From JAZKAR01 sp040389065 (lineage in GTDB: Bacteria > Pseudomonadota > Gammaproteobacteria > Burkholderiales > Casimicrobiaceae): DNA of 64,000 nucleotides. A model generated the notes under the pieces. It was given only the letters and a program-made list of their open reading frames with translations. It made no database searches and had not been told where the DNA came from. The stretch covers positions 1-64,000 of the forward strand of contig JAZKAR010000001.1 of the NCBI GenBank assembly GCA_040389065.1. The letters are read 5' to 3'. Shown piece by piece: positions 1 to 8,060 of the stretch (its first letter is position 1; each line of letters begins with the position of its first letter). A program made the translations under genes and the position numbers.

Positions 1-11
1 AAGCAAGCAGG

Positions 12-279
12 TTTCTAAGCTGCCTATACGGCAGTTAACGGCTGCAAATTTTAAAGGTGATGATGGCATTTTTTCTAAGCTGCCTATACGGCAGTTAACA
101 TGTTTGATTTGGAGATTCCATTTCTTCCCTTTTTCTAAGCTGCCTATACGGCAGTTAACGAAAGCGTGCGCGTTGCAGAGGACGCGGCTAATTTCTAAGC
201 TGCCTATACGGCAGTTAACCTGTTTTGTCAATATAAACAGGTACGATTTCTTTTCTAAGCTGCCTATACGGCAGTTAAC
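12..279 (-). CRISPR. Type I-F CRISPR array (leader-proximal end, continues past the left edge)
   Basis: Five identical 28-bp repeats lie at 12-39, 72-99, 132-159, 192-219 and 252-279, an exact 60-bp period with 32-bp spacers. On the minus strand the repeat begins GTTAACTGCCG, carries the I-F stem CTGCC-GTATA-GGCAG and ends AGCTTAGAAA, the 8-nt 5' handle of I-F crRNAs. The cas genes and leader lie to the right, so 252-279 is the leader-proximal repeat and 220-251 the newest spacer. Bases 1-11 belong to a further spacer, so the array extends beyond the window. No degenerate terminal repeat is visible. Confidence 0.98.
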
Positions 280-285
280 TAGAGA

Positions 286-313
286 ATTATATCTATTCTT
301 TCCAGATTGTTAA
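286..313 (-). promoter_or_regulatory. Predicted pre-crRNA promoter in the leader
   Basis: On the minus strand there is a perfect TATAAT (291 to 286) and a TTAACA -35 (313 to 308) separated by 16 bp. A start about 7 nt downstream falls at roughly 279, the first base of the first repeat, so the untranslated leader of the pre-crRNA would be almost nil. Seen by eye only; no transcript data. Confidence 0.5.
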
Positions 314-318
314 AGAAC

Positions 319-340
319 TTAGGGCGATTACTCGCCCTAA
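319..340 (-). terminator. Hairpin between the csy operon and the array promoter
   Basis: A 9-bp perfect inverted repeat (TTAGGGCGA at 319-327, TCGCCCTAA at 332-340) has a 4-nt loop. On the minus strand it lies about 70 bp after csy4 and just upstream of the array promoter, so it probably separates the two units. On the plus strand it is followed by a T-run (349-354) and could stop antisense transcription coming out of the array. Confidence 0.5.
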
Positions 341-363
341 AACCTATTTTTTGAACACCAAAA

Positions 364-376
364 TAAAGCATTGATT
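364..376 (-). promoter_or_regulatory. Candidate IHF site in the CRISPR leader
   Basis: The minus strand reads AATCAATGCTTTA, a full match to the IHF consensus WATCAANNNNTTR. It lies 85-97 bp from the leader-proximal repeat. IHF bending of the leader is known to guide spacer integration in type I-E and I-F systems, so the position makes sense. The consensus is short and degenerate, so chance occurrence is possible. Confidence 0.4.
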
Positions 377-409
377 GGAAATAGCATTTAAATAGAACTA
401 AAAAAAGGG

Positions 410-985
410 TTAAAACCAAGGTATCGTTGCAGTAGCACTTAAACCATACGCATTAAAGCTTCCTGTCAATGATTGTGTCTTTACAATTGAATGCTTAACA
501 AAAAGACGAAACTTTTGCCCTGTGCTTTGACTGGTGATTTCTACAAACGGTAGCAAAAGTTTTTCTGCTGCATCATCAGGAATTGCTTCCTTAGCCGCAA
601 CCTCATCAATACCCTTTCTACTTATTAATCTACGTCTTAACCGCTCAGGGTTACTTTTAGCCTGAACACGTTGAACAAAACAATATTGCGTATCGTGAGG
701 TACTAGCTGTATCTCACTCACCTCAATATGATCTCGCATGCCCTTTAACCAATTTATCTCCATAAATTTTGCTAGCGTTATTGTAGAACCATGAACGCGC
801 AAACACTCACCTAAGCCCTCTAATTTCTTTTGTTTTTTTTCTTTAAGATCAGGAAAACTAACGCCTATTGAAGACTCTCCAAATGCTACTAAGCCACGAT
901 GTAATTTGCTAAATAGCGCATTCATTAACGTGGTAGATTTAAATTCAGGATCAGGTAATAGTTTGATATCGAGATAGGCATTCAT
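410..985 (-). CDS. cas6f: CRISPR endoribonuclease Cas6f/Csy4
   Basis: 191 aa, the usual Csy4 length. It cuts pre-crRNA at the base of the repeat hairpin and stays bound to the crRNA 3' stem in the Csy complex. His29 (in KLHRG) sits where the catalytic His of Pseudomonas Csy4 does. An Arg-rich helix (RLRRRLISRKG, about residues 115-125) matches the RNA-groove-binding helix, and the C-terminus ends in the usual Gly/Phe-rich region (NAYGLS...IPWF). It is the last gene of the cas operon, 3 bp after csy3. This enzyme would also process the degenerate repeats at 4683-4770, whose stems are intact. Confidence 0.97.
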   Translation of the reverse strand: MNAYLDIKLLPDPEFKSTTLMNALFSKLHRGLVAFGESSIGVSFPDLKEKKQKKLEGLGECLRVHGSTITLAKFMEINWLKGMRDHIEVSEIQLVPHDTQYCFVQRVQAKSNPERLRRRLISRKGIDEVAAKEAIPDDAAEKLLLPFVEITSQSTGQKFRLFVKHSIVKTQSLTGSFNAYGLSATATIPWF

Positions 986-988
986 CCA

Positions 989-2032
989 TTAATCCTTACT
1001 ACCATCACCAAATACTCCACCACGAATTAAAGTTGCCATTACATAATGTTGTTGTTCTGATGAAGGTTTATTATTTTTGATAATCCAATTATCAAACAAA
1101 CTATAAAAATCCATTTTTTCTTTGGGCTGTCGGTAAGCTACTCCACGATTCGTTACCGAGCCATAAGGCTCTACGGCAATCGGCCCTAATTGGTCAGCTT
1201 GGGGATACCAGGTATCAATTGTTCTTAGTGCATTACCAATTTTTTGAGAATGCATCGCTGCAATGTCTCGTTCTTTATCTTTTACACTATAAAGATATTT
1301 GCTTTTTTTACTATCGCCTCCCCCACTATCTAATACTAACTCTTGAGAAGGAAATACTTCTTGCCCTGCCCCCAACCGTACAAAACCATTTACTTCTAAA
1401 AATGCGAAAGAACTGCCTGTTAATCCTTCCTGAATTACTCTAGCTAATTGAGCCAGCTCACTGTTAGCATCAGGTTTTGAAAAGCTACGTAAGTTAAAAT
1501 CCTGGCTATTAAATTCCCAAGTATTTTGTATTGCTTGATCTTTTATGTGCTGAATTCTTACTTTAACTGCTTCAGCCCCTACCCGATTACGCCATAAAAA
1601 ACGACCATTTGCCAAACTTTCAGCATAACGTAACGATAACTCACTAAACTGATGCTCAGCGATATAAGCATTAATGTGTTCAGTTAATGCTTTCTGATAT
1701 TCCTGATCATTACACGCTGAAGGTTCAGCTACATTTCCTAAAACACGCAAGGTAAAACGAACATTTAACGTATCTGAATCAAAAGGCAGTGCAGCGACAT
1801 CAACACGCTGCAAGTTAGCTTTTTGAATTTCAGCATCTAACTTAGTGGGATCACTAGCAATTGCATTTTTTAAACGATTAGAAATAGTACCGCGAACGTC
1901 TTTATGCTGAACTTCGATTGCATTCCATTTTTTATTATTTGCCCGATTCTCCCAAGATCCTGCATACATTAACCCATCAGAGTTAGATAATTTACGTTCA
2001 AATGCAAGTACAGATGCTGTTTTCATAGCCAT
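989..2032 (-). CDS. csy3: Type I-F Csy complex backbone protein Cas7f/Csy3
   Basis: 347 aa, normal for Cas7f. Six copies form the helical backbone that holds the 32-nt guide and displaces every sixth base. The N-terminus (KTASVLAFERKLSNSDGLMYAGSWE) and the internal RGTISNRLKN segment are typical of the family. The start ATG is supported by AAGGA about 9 nt upstream; a second Met at codon 3 is possible. It sits between csy2 (31 bp gap) and csy4. Confidence 0.97.
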   Translation of the reverse strand: MAMKTASVLAFERKLSNSDGLMYAGSWENRANNKKWNAIEVQHKDVRGTISNRLKNAIASDPTKLDAEIQKANLQRVDVAALPFDSDTLNVRFTLRVLGNVAEPSACNDQEYQKALTEHINAYIAEHQFSELSLRYAESLANGRFLWRNRVGAEAVKVRIQHIKDQAIQNTWEFNSQDFNLRSFSKPDANSELAQLARVIQEGLTGSSFAFLEVNGFVRLGAGQEVFPSQELVLDSGGGDSKKSKYLYSVKDKERDIAAMHSQKIGNALRTIDTWYPQADQLGPIAVEPYGSVTNRGVAYRQPKEKMDFYSLFDNWIIKNNKPSSEQQHYVMATLIRGGVFGDGSKD

Positions 2033-2063
2033 GTTATATTTTCCTTATTGATATTGAAAATTC

Positions 2064-3026
2064 TTATTGAACAGGAGCTTGGTAATTGTTTTCACATAAA
2101 TACCATTCTCCCTCTGCCCGATACCGCCAAAAAATGCCATTGAATTTTTGGATACGATGAGGGCTTAACCATTCCCCAATGCCATACACTGTTTCTACAA
2201 AACGAAAAGGGATACTAGGATCACGCGAGCGCGCTACCTCATTGTTTTCATATAAAGGGGAAATGGCTTTAAACCCTATGGCTAGCGGCACTAACCAGCC
2301 ACTGGCTGGTTTTGACTTATATTCCCAGTGTGCTTTAGCTTGCTCCGTTAGCTCTTCATTCTCTTTTAAATTAGGAATTGCTTTATATTTAAGCGCTGCA
2401 AAATCAAGCCAAGCATCTATTAACTCTGCATCAGGGTTAGACAATTTTAGAGATTCATAATGCTTTTTTAATGTATCTGACCGATTTACCAGTAAAAATC
2501 CTGGCATCAATTTAAGTAATTGCTTACGTGTAAATTTGGCTATTTTCTCTCGATCTTGTGGCAACTCTTCAAATACTACTTTCTCCATATTCAGTATTGT
2601 TCCACCCGCTAAACGTGACATAAGAACCTGTTCACGTACAAAATCTTCAAATGCTTTTATTTCTTCTTTGAAGTCGCCGCTACCTAAGTTCTCACAAATA
2701 AAATCGCACTCAATTAGCAATGAAACTTCCATTGCCATACGCCCTTCTTCTACAAATGCAGCCGTTGAGCCTTCTTTAGTTAATGGATTACGTGTTAGCG
2801 CAAAAACATAATCTCCCCAACCTTTAGGCTGATGAGCATTTACTTGATACTGATGGCATATTACTGCGCACCCACCTAGCCTTAATCCTAGTTTTTTTTC
2901 TATTTTTCTTGATAACGCGTGAGTAAATCCTAAAAAGTTTGATATAGCAGGAAAACCATACGTTACACCTGAAATAGCATTAGCATTTTCAACATTTATA
3001 TTACGCAAAGTAAGTAACGATTTCAT
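2064..3026 (-). CDS. csy2: Type I-F Csy complex protein Cas5f/Csy2
   Basis: 320 aa, as expected for Cas5f, which caps the crRNA 5' handle and pairs with Csy1 at the tail of the surveillance complex. Recognisable segments include an N-terminal NVENANAISGVTYGFPAISN and a C-terminal FRFVETVYGIGEWLSPHRI. It overlaps csy1 by 4 bp, indicating translational coupling; a GGAGG sequence lies about 10 nt before its ATG. Confidence 0.96.
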   Translation of the reverse strand: MKSLLTLRNINVENANAISGVTYGFPAISNFLGFTHALSRKIEKKLGLRLGGCAVICHQYQVNAHQPKGWGDYVFALTRNPLTKEGSTAAFVEEGRMAMEVSLLIECDFICENLGSGDFKEEIKAFEDFVREQVLMSRLAGGTILNMEKVVFEELPQDREKIAKFTRKQLLKLMPGFLLVNRSDTLKKHYESLKLSNPDAELIDAWLDFAALKYKAIPNLKENEELTEQAKAHWEYKSKPASGWLVPLAIGFKAISPLYENNEVARSRDPSIPFRFVETVYGIGEWLSPHRIQKFNGIFWRYRAEGEWYLCENNYQAPVQ

Positions 3027-4387
3027 GATATTTGCCCCTCCAAATCGTCTTCTCGCTGTAATTCCAAATCTTCTTTAAACAAGGCAAGTTTTTGCTTTGT
3101 TTCTTTCCACCATTCATCGTGTTCAGTATCTTTAACCTCTAAGCCAGCCTCTCTTAGTTTATGGTTTAGCCAACCTGCAAACGTATCTGCAATCTCGTTG
3201 TGCCAGTCTTTTTTTTCGCGTAATAGTTGAAACTCAGCATCATGGTGGCGCGGGTCTAACCATAGCCTCTCTGCTTCCGTAAGCTGAGTAGCTAAGCTCC
3301 AGCCTGCCCGAATCGAAAACGTATTTCGTATTTCACCAGCATAAGCCATCAGGTTAAAAATTAATTCATCTACACCTTCAGCACGGATAGCTCGACGTGG
3401 CTTGGTACTAGTCTTATCTAAAATACTGACCAAGAACGCTCTAAGCTCTTTCACTATTTTCCAAACACGTCGTTCGTAGCCACGCCAGAACGCTCTGGAG
3501 CTTTGAGGAGGCTCTACTTGCTTATTCCATACTGGAGGGCGACAGCTAAGTAAAAATGATTTGCCGCTTCGGCTACTATTGAGCTGAGAAACATTCTGAG
3601 GTTTAGTACCTCCAAATGTTTGTATAGCGGTAGCTAAATAATCAACCGCTTCATAAGCACTATATTTTTCTTCTCTTCTTGCCTTTCTTGCTGCTTTAGA
3701 TTCCTCGGTATAACGCGTATCTGCAATACGGCGGTACAGTCTATGCGATAAGGAGGAAGCGTAAAGAGGGCTTAACAAATGGTATTGATCAGTAGAAACA
3801 GGAAAATAAAGCTGTTTCGCCAATCGGTGTGATGCCAACTCTTTACTGTCCAAGGCTGCTTTGAAACCCTCTAGCCACTCATTTAATTGCTCAGGATTTT
3901 CTGAGAATGGTGCCAGTGCAGTATTATCATTTTGAACAATACGATCAATTAAACTTACCCCTTCCTCTTCAAGCTGGAGCAGGCTGGCAACATCTAAAGC
4001 AGCAGCATTTCCTACTACATCAATGAGAACATGTGTTAATGATGAAGTACAAAGATATAGTTGCTTAGAGTTTTCTCTATTAGCTTCTGGCTGAGCATAA
4101 ATGCTAGAACCTTTAGCATCAGTATGAGTAAATTTTAGGGCATGCGTTACCAAGCTAATTTGTTTAGCGCGCATGGCTGCATCTGTTAACCATACTGAAG
4201 GCTTAAATCTTCTTTCTTCTTCTATACGCTTTTGTAATAAGTCAGCATTTAATTTATCTAGCTCAACAGAATCATGCTGAACCTTTTCTCGCAGGGCTTC
4301 GGCTTCCTTATCAAATTTTTTCAGCCGGGCTTCAGCTCTATCTTGAATATATTGTCTAACTTTGTCTTTTAGCTTTTGATTAAGCAT
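3023..4387 (-). CDS. csy1: Type I-F large subunit Cas8f/Csy1
   Basis: 454 aa, typical of Csy1, which recognises the CC/GG PAM and recruits Cas2-3. The N-terminal third is Lys/Glu-rich and helical, as in other Csy1 proteins. The start ATG follows a GAGATG Shine-Dalgarno-like sequence. Csy1 is separated from the upstream cas2-3 gene by 388 bp, much more than the other cas gaps, and that gap carries the CreTA-like module, so csy1-csy4 may have their own promoter there. Confidence 0.95.
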   Translation of the reverse strand: MLNQKLKDKVRQYIQDRAEARLKKFDKEAEALREKVQHDSVELDKLNADLLQKRIEEERRFKPSVWLTDAAMRAKQISLVTHALKFTHTDAKGSSIYAQPEANRENSKQLYLCTSSLTHVLIDVVGNAAALDVASLLQLEEEGVSLIDRIVQNDNTALAPFSENPEQLNEWLEGFKAALDSKELASHRLAKQLYFPVSTDQYHLLSPLYASSLSHRLYRRIADTRYTEESKAARKARREEKYSAYEAVDYLATAIQTFGGTKPQNVSQLNSSRSGKSFLLSCRPPVWNKQVEPPQSSRAFWRGYERRVWKIVKELRAFLVSILDKTSTKPRRAIRAEGVDELIFNLMAYAGEIRNTFSIRAGWSLATQLTEAERLWLDPRHHDAEFQLLREKKDWHNEIADTFAGWLNHKLREAGLEVKDTEHDEWWKETKQKLALFKEDLELQREDDLEGQIS

Positions 4388-4601
4388 TATTCATCTCGAT
4401 TTAAAAATAACTCTAAAGACCATGAAGAAGGTAAATGTATGTGCAGATAAACCGATGCACGTGCTTGATAAATGAAAAAACTAGTAACAATTGCGACCAA
4501 CCATACTTTCAAGTATTTTTCCACAACGCTCTCCTTTTTTATAAACGAAGCGCATCATGGTCTATGCGCATGCAGGCATAGTACCTTACTCAAATCAAAA
4601 T

Positions 4602-4639
4602 TTCACCTATTCTTAATTACTTTTTATACCTATCTTTTA
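4602..4639 (+). promoter_or_regulatory. Predicted creT promoter overlapped by a CreA target site (PAM CC)
   Basis: TTCACC (4602-4607) and TATACC (4625-4630) are spaced 17 bp apart, each 4/6 to the sigma-70 consensus. The bases at 4606-4607 are CC, the I-F PAM. From 4608 rightward the sequence matches the pseudo-spacer at 4711-4742 at guide positions 1-5, 7-11, 13-15 and 19-23. Positions 6, 12 and 18 mismatch, exactly the bases flipped out of the duplex in I-F/I-E complexes. From position 24 on there is almost no match. This is the pattern expected for repression without cleavage by a crRNA-like antitoxin. Confidence 0.7.
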
Positions 4640-4702
4640 ATTTTATTTATCATAGCATTCATTTGTAGAGTTATGTACAATTTTATTACTGTCGAAAGAT
4701 AG
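4637..4702 (+). ncRNA. creT: Candidate creT toxin RNA with a 9-codon mini-ORF
   Basis: This is the segment between the predicted promoter and creA. It contains a short ORF at 4673-4702 (MYNFITVER, then TAG), whose last sense codon is AGA and whose stop lies inside pseudo-repeat 1. Known CreT RNAs act through very short ORFs that trap a rare tRNA (Arg-AGA in the haloarchaeal prototype), so the AGA codon is suggestive. The Shine-Dalgarno is weak, and AGA need not be rare in this AT-rich genome. The boundaries and the toxic mechanism are inferred. A longer in-frame reading from 4472 (76 aa, hydrophobic C-terminal half) ends at the same stop and is an alternative. Confidence 0.45.
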
Positions 4703-4770
4703 CTTAGAAATATTCATAATTTCTTCGCATACCATCGTATGCTTTTACTGCCGAATAGGCAGCGGATATA
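4683..4770 (+). ncRNA. creA: CreA-like crRNA-resembling antitoxin RNA
   Basis: Pseudo-repeat 1 (4683-4710) forms a CTGTC-GAAA-GATAG stem-loop and ends AGCTTAGAAA, identical to the last 10 bases of the CRISPR repeat including the 8-nt crRNA 5' handle. It is followed by exactly 32 nt (4711-4742), the length of every spacer in the array. Pseudo-repeat 2 (4743-4770) matches the repeat at 18 of its first 21 bases and keeps the CTGCC/GGCAG Csy4 stem. Its last 7 bases have decayed, which a crRNA 3' end does not need. Possible promoter: TACAAT at 4676-4681. Csy4 processing would give a normal-sized crRNA-like RNA. Confidence 0.8.
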
Positions 4771-4775
4771 ACGAT

Positions 4776-7700
4776 TTAGTCTATTAAATCGTATACCCCA
4801 AACCAACGATGGTATTGCCATTTTTTTTTCGTTTCTATTAGCCTTATTTCCCCAAATTTAAAACTCGCTTCGCTCCACTCTATTTCTAAATTCTCAACAA
4901 GAGCCCCCATCAAAATATAAGCATCATTATCCATCCAAGATTGCACGCGTTCGGCAGGCTCAAAATCGAATCTTTCAAAGCGTCGTTCTACAGGGGAAAG
5001 CTGCCCTGACTCTTCTACCAACCGAAACTCCGGGTCGTCTCCTTCATTTTCTACATATAGAATAAAATGCTCATCCTTAGCAGATGCCCGAAAACGTTGA
5101 TGTCGCTGCATTTCAGCACACCATGTTGGATTATTCTCCCACCAAAGGCTCGCATGTATAAAACCCTCCTCTTCCCCAAACATTTTTGCTTCAAGATGCA
5201 CATGTTCTAAATCAACGAGATTTGTTGATGCTGTTAATGATTTACGAGGTGAAATACGAGGAATAGCACTAAGATATTGGTATTGTTCAATCTGAAGAAT
5301 TTCTTCTAGATTTTTACTTTCTAAAATAAAGCCTTCTGACTCAAATCCTGGTTTGGTGTAGGCTTCTTGCTTGCCTATTAAAGCCCGATAATTTTTAGAC
5401 AATATAAATATATTCGGTGTAATAGGCGGCTTCTGCCGATGCCTTTGTATACGCCCAGCGAGCTGAATTAAAGAACGCATTGAACTTGGTTCAGCAATCG
5501 CCCAATCGTAATCGTGATCCCTACCGACTTCTGCTACAGACGTAGCAAATACGACAAAAATCTGATTCTCCTCATGGCAACATTCCAAAGCTTTTTTAAT
5601 AGCAGGCACTTGCCATAATTTCTCTTCATCGTGACGCGCTAAAGCAGCATCAAGCACTTTCTCCATTTCAGAGCGTACTAATAAAGGATGCTGGCTGTGG
5701 TAGATACAGAAATGAATACGCGTATTGTCGTGAGGGGCCTGGCTTAATACATATTGTGCAGTTGCTACCATTGGTTTGATATTTGCCATACGTACCAACC
5801 CAATTGAGACTTTTTTTCCACTATCTTTATGGATTTGGTGATGCGCAGCATGTAGCTTATATATGCCCTGATAAATATTTGCTGCAATGGCTTGTAGAAC
5901 TTCTCTTTTTTCTTTACTGGCTGCCTTTACTGGTAAAAGTTCAGCATAACGTAATGGTTTTTTTGTACTAATATTTTTAATACGAGTATCTACAAATTTT
6001 GTGTGTACTTTGCTAAATTGCTCTCGCTCACTGCAATTATCTTGCTGGGTACCAAATTCATCAAACCATGCACAACATATTTCTATCTTTTTGCCATGCT
6101 CACCTCTTGCCATTTGGTAAGCCTCTCTACCTTTTGTATACGCATCGAATAAGGCTTCTACTAAAGCAGGTGGCAAAGTTGCAGAAGATAATAAAACGCG
6201 CGAACCTAACATGCCCGCCCAATTAACCAAACGTGCTAGTGCAGGCAAATCGTTTAAATCAAAATCATCCGGCTCATCTAAAACTAAATCAGATGTTAAC
6301 AATCGCAACATTGGAGCAATTTGCTTGCCTCCACGCTCTCCTTCTGTTGCTGGTATCAAATGATCAATGGTAGTAACTAAAACTGGTGCACTTAAAAGTG
6401 TATGAAGGGTAGGTGATCTTTCGAGCCATTTACTTAAATGCCCATTATCTAAGCTTCCATCGTATTTAATATATTGATATTCTTTGAATAATGGAGCAGC
6501 TGATTCACTCCCTGCCAACTCTTCTGCGTCTGGCACTTCAGACTTTGCTTTATCTTGTTGTGTCTCTTTCTTATTGTATTCATGTAATTGCTTTACTGCT
6601 TGAGAACCAATTAATATAGCTAAATCATCATCTTGTAGATGTAAGCGCTCTCGTAATGCATCACCTGTTTGTAACGTTAATGTACGTAAGCCTAGAGCCA
6701 CATTAAAGCGACAACCTAATTTTTCATTAGCTAATCCATACATAATACGAGCATTAGCAAAGGTTTTCCCACACCCTGTTGAAGCCATATTCACACCAAA
6801 GAAACCGTGTTTTTCAGTATGCTCTCTAATGCTTCTTGCCATTTCATAAGCCTTATCCTGCCAGCTAAAAGCAGAATTTTTACTTCTTTGTTTAAATCCT
6901 TTATGTCGAGTGATTGAAGGTAAGGTCTGACGTAATTTGGGCAAGCCTATTGCCAGTAAAAATGCGTTATGCCCTACACCTACATTGTGTTCATCCAGCT
7001 TCTGTTTAAAATTTCCTGTTTTATGGTCAGTATTTGCATAAGCTTTGTATTGTTTATCCTGCCATGCTTCAACAGCATTACCTGCTGAATAGCAATGATC
7101 CGCAAGCATTAAAACTAAACGCGCTAAGTGGCTAGAAAAGCGATCTTGGAGCCAATTATTTTGAAAAAAATGAGGGTGCTTTAATGCACGCTTGGCTACA
7201 CTCTGAGCTTTGTTACACCATTGCTCACTACGGAAAGGCGTTCCAAGTTTGAACTGCCATACCTGCTCATATTCCGCTGTATCCCAATCTTCATATTCGC
7301 ATTGAGGGGAATTCCAGGCAGGTGTAAAACGCTGGCCTGTCATCCATTCATTCATACAATCTATGCGTGGCTCATTTTTTTCACCTGAAAATTTTGGCAA
7401 ACGATGATGAGAAACAATAAGCCACCCTACTGCTTGGGCAAGTGAAGGCAAGGTTTTAAAAGGGTTAGATAAAAATTTCCGATCATCTTTAATTAACCTT
7501 TCAAGAATAACTGTTTCCTCTTCAGCTTTAATGTTTGCTAATCGTGTTAGCCATTCCATATCATCATTTTGCTCACCTACAAATGCTTGAAACAATCGTA
7601 ACGATACCCATTCATGGCGATACGGTTCAGACAATTTTTTTGCTTTTCCCGCAAGCTTTTTCTGAAACAATACATTCGCTTTTCCAAAATCATGAAATAA

Positions 7701-8060
7701 TCCTGCGATACCTGCCAACAAGCCAATATCGTAAGCGGTATGCCAATCATTCTCATCTTGAGTGCGCAAAACATCACGCGCTGTAATGTTAGTAGGCGTT
7801 GCCCCTTGTTCGTTGAAACAACGCATGTCTCCCACAACCCATAGCAATTCACTATGATCTTTTCCACGTATCCAGTGGCAGGCCACAGCGGTATTCCGCC
7901 TAGCTGTACGCTTAAGCATTTTCCTGAGAGTATCTAACCCTTGCTGTGTAATCGCCGTTTGCCAGGTACGGTCACCGCGCCTCTCAGCAAACTGATCAAT
8001 AATACGCCGCGTTTCGGTTAAGGCATTCTTACTGCATTGAGAGACTAATAGTATATTCAT
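4776..8060 (-). CDS. cas2-3: Type I-F Cas2-Cas3 fusion nuclease-helicase
   Basis: 1094 aa, typical of I-F Cas2-3. Residues 1 to about 95 form the Cas2-like domain. The HD nuclease follows (LFHDFGKANVLFQKKL, then SHHRLP). The SF2 helicase has Walker A in STGCGKTF and a DEPD box in LVLDEPDDFD, plus QLAGRIQRHRQ as motif VI. It degrades DNA marked by the Csy complex and works with Cas1 in spacer acquisition. It overlaps cas1 by 4 bp. All expected motifs are present, so the system looks intact. Confidence 0.97.
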   Translation of the reverse strand: MNILLVSQCSKNALTETRRIIDQFAERRGDRTWQTAITQQGLDTLRKMLKRTARRNTAVACHWIRGKDHSELLWVVGDMRCFNEQGATPTNITARDVLRTQDENDWHTAYDIGLLAGIAGLFHDFGKANVLFQKKLAGKAKKLSEPYRHEWVSLRLFQAFVGEQNDDMEWLTRLANIKAEEETVILERLIKDDRKFLSNPFKTLPSLAQAVGWLIVSHHRLPKFSGEKNEPRIDCMNEWMTGQRFTPAWNSPQCEYEDWDTAEYEQVWQFKLGTPFRSEQWCNKAQSVAKRALKHPHFFQNNWLQDRFSSHLARLVLMLADHCYSAGNAVEAWQDKQYKAYANTDHKTGNFKQKLDEHNVGVGHNAFLLAIGLPKLRQTLPSITRHKGFKQRSKNSAFSWQDKAYEMARSIREHTEKHGFFGVNMASTGCGKTFANARIMYGLANEKLGCRFNVALGLRTLTLQTGDALRERLHLQDDDLAILIGSQAVKQLHEYNKKETQQDKAKSEVPDAEELAGSESAAPLFKEYQYIKYDGSLDNGHLSKWLERSPTLHTLLSAPVLVTTIDHLIPATEGERGGKQIAPMLRLLTSDLVLDEPDDFDLNDLPALARLVNWAGMLGSRVLLSSATLPPALVEALFDAYTKGREAYQMARGEHGKKIEICCAWFDEFGTQQDNCSEREQFSKVHTKFVDTRIKNISTKKPLRYAELLPVKAASKEKREVLQAIAANIYQGIYKLHAAHHQIHKDSGKKVSIGLVRMANIKPMVATAQYVLSQAPHDNTRIHFCIYHSQHPLLVRSEMEKVLDAALARHDEEKLWQVPAIKKALECCHEENQIFVVFATSVAEVGRDHDYDWAIAEPSSMRSLIQLAGRIQRHRQKPPITPNIFILSKNYRALIGKQEAYTKPGFESEGFILESKNLEEILQIEQYQYLSAIPRISPRKSLTASTNLVDLEHVHLEAKMFGEEEGFIHASLWWENNPTWCAEMQRHQRFRASAKDEHFILYVENEGDDPEFRLVEESGQLSPVERRFERFDFEPAERVQSWMDNDAYILMGALVENLEIEWSEASFKFGEIRLIETKKKWQYHRWFGVYDLID

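Larger units (their letters stand above)
4388..4775. other. Intergenic region between csy1 and cas2-3 carrying a CreTA-like module
   Basis: The only large gap in the cas operon. Left to right it holds the csy1 upstream region, an inverted repeat (GCGCAT at 4550-4555, ATGCGC at 4564-4569), a promoter-like segment with a CC-flanked partial target (4602-4639), a possible toxin RNA or mini-ORF (about 4637-4702), and two degenerate CRISPR repeats flanking a 32-nt pseudo-spacer (4683-4770). An 8-bp stem-loop (4771-4778 with 4785-4792) lies across the cas2-3 stop codon. The module reads on the plus strand, antisense to any cas2-3 to csy1 read-through. Confidence 0.85.

Noticed and set aside
104..313. 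69-aa plus-strand ORF with repeated SKLPIRQLT
   Set aside because: It is the CRISPR array read as protein; the repeated peptide is the translated repeat.
4472..4702. 76-aa ORF as an ordinary protein gene
   Set aside because: No Shine-Dalgarno, contains the predicted promoter and target site, and ends in pseudo-repeat 1. Kept only as an alternative toxin reading.
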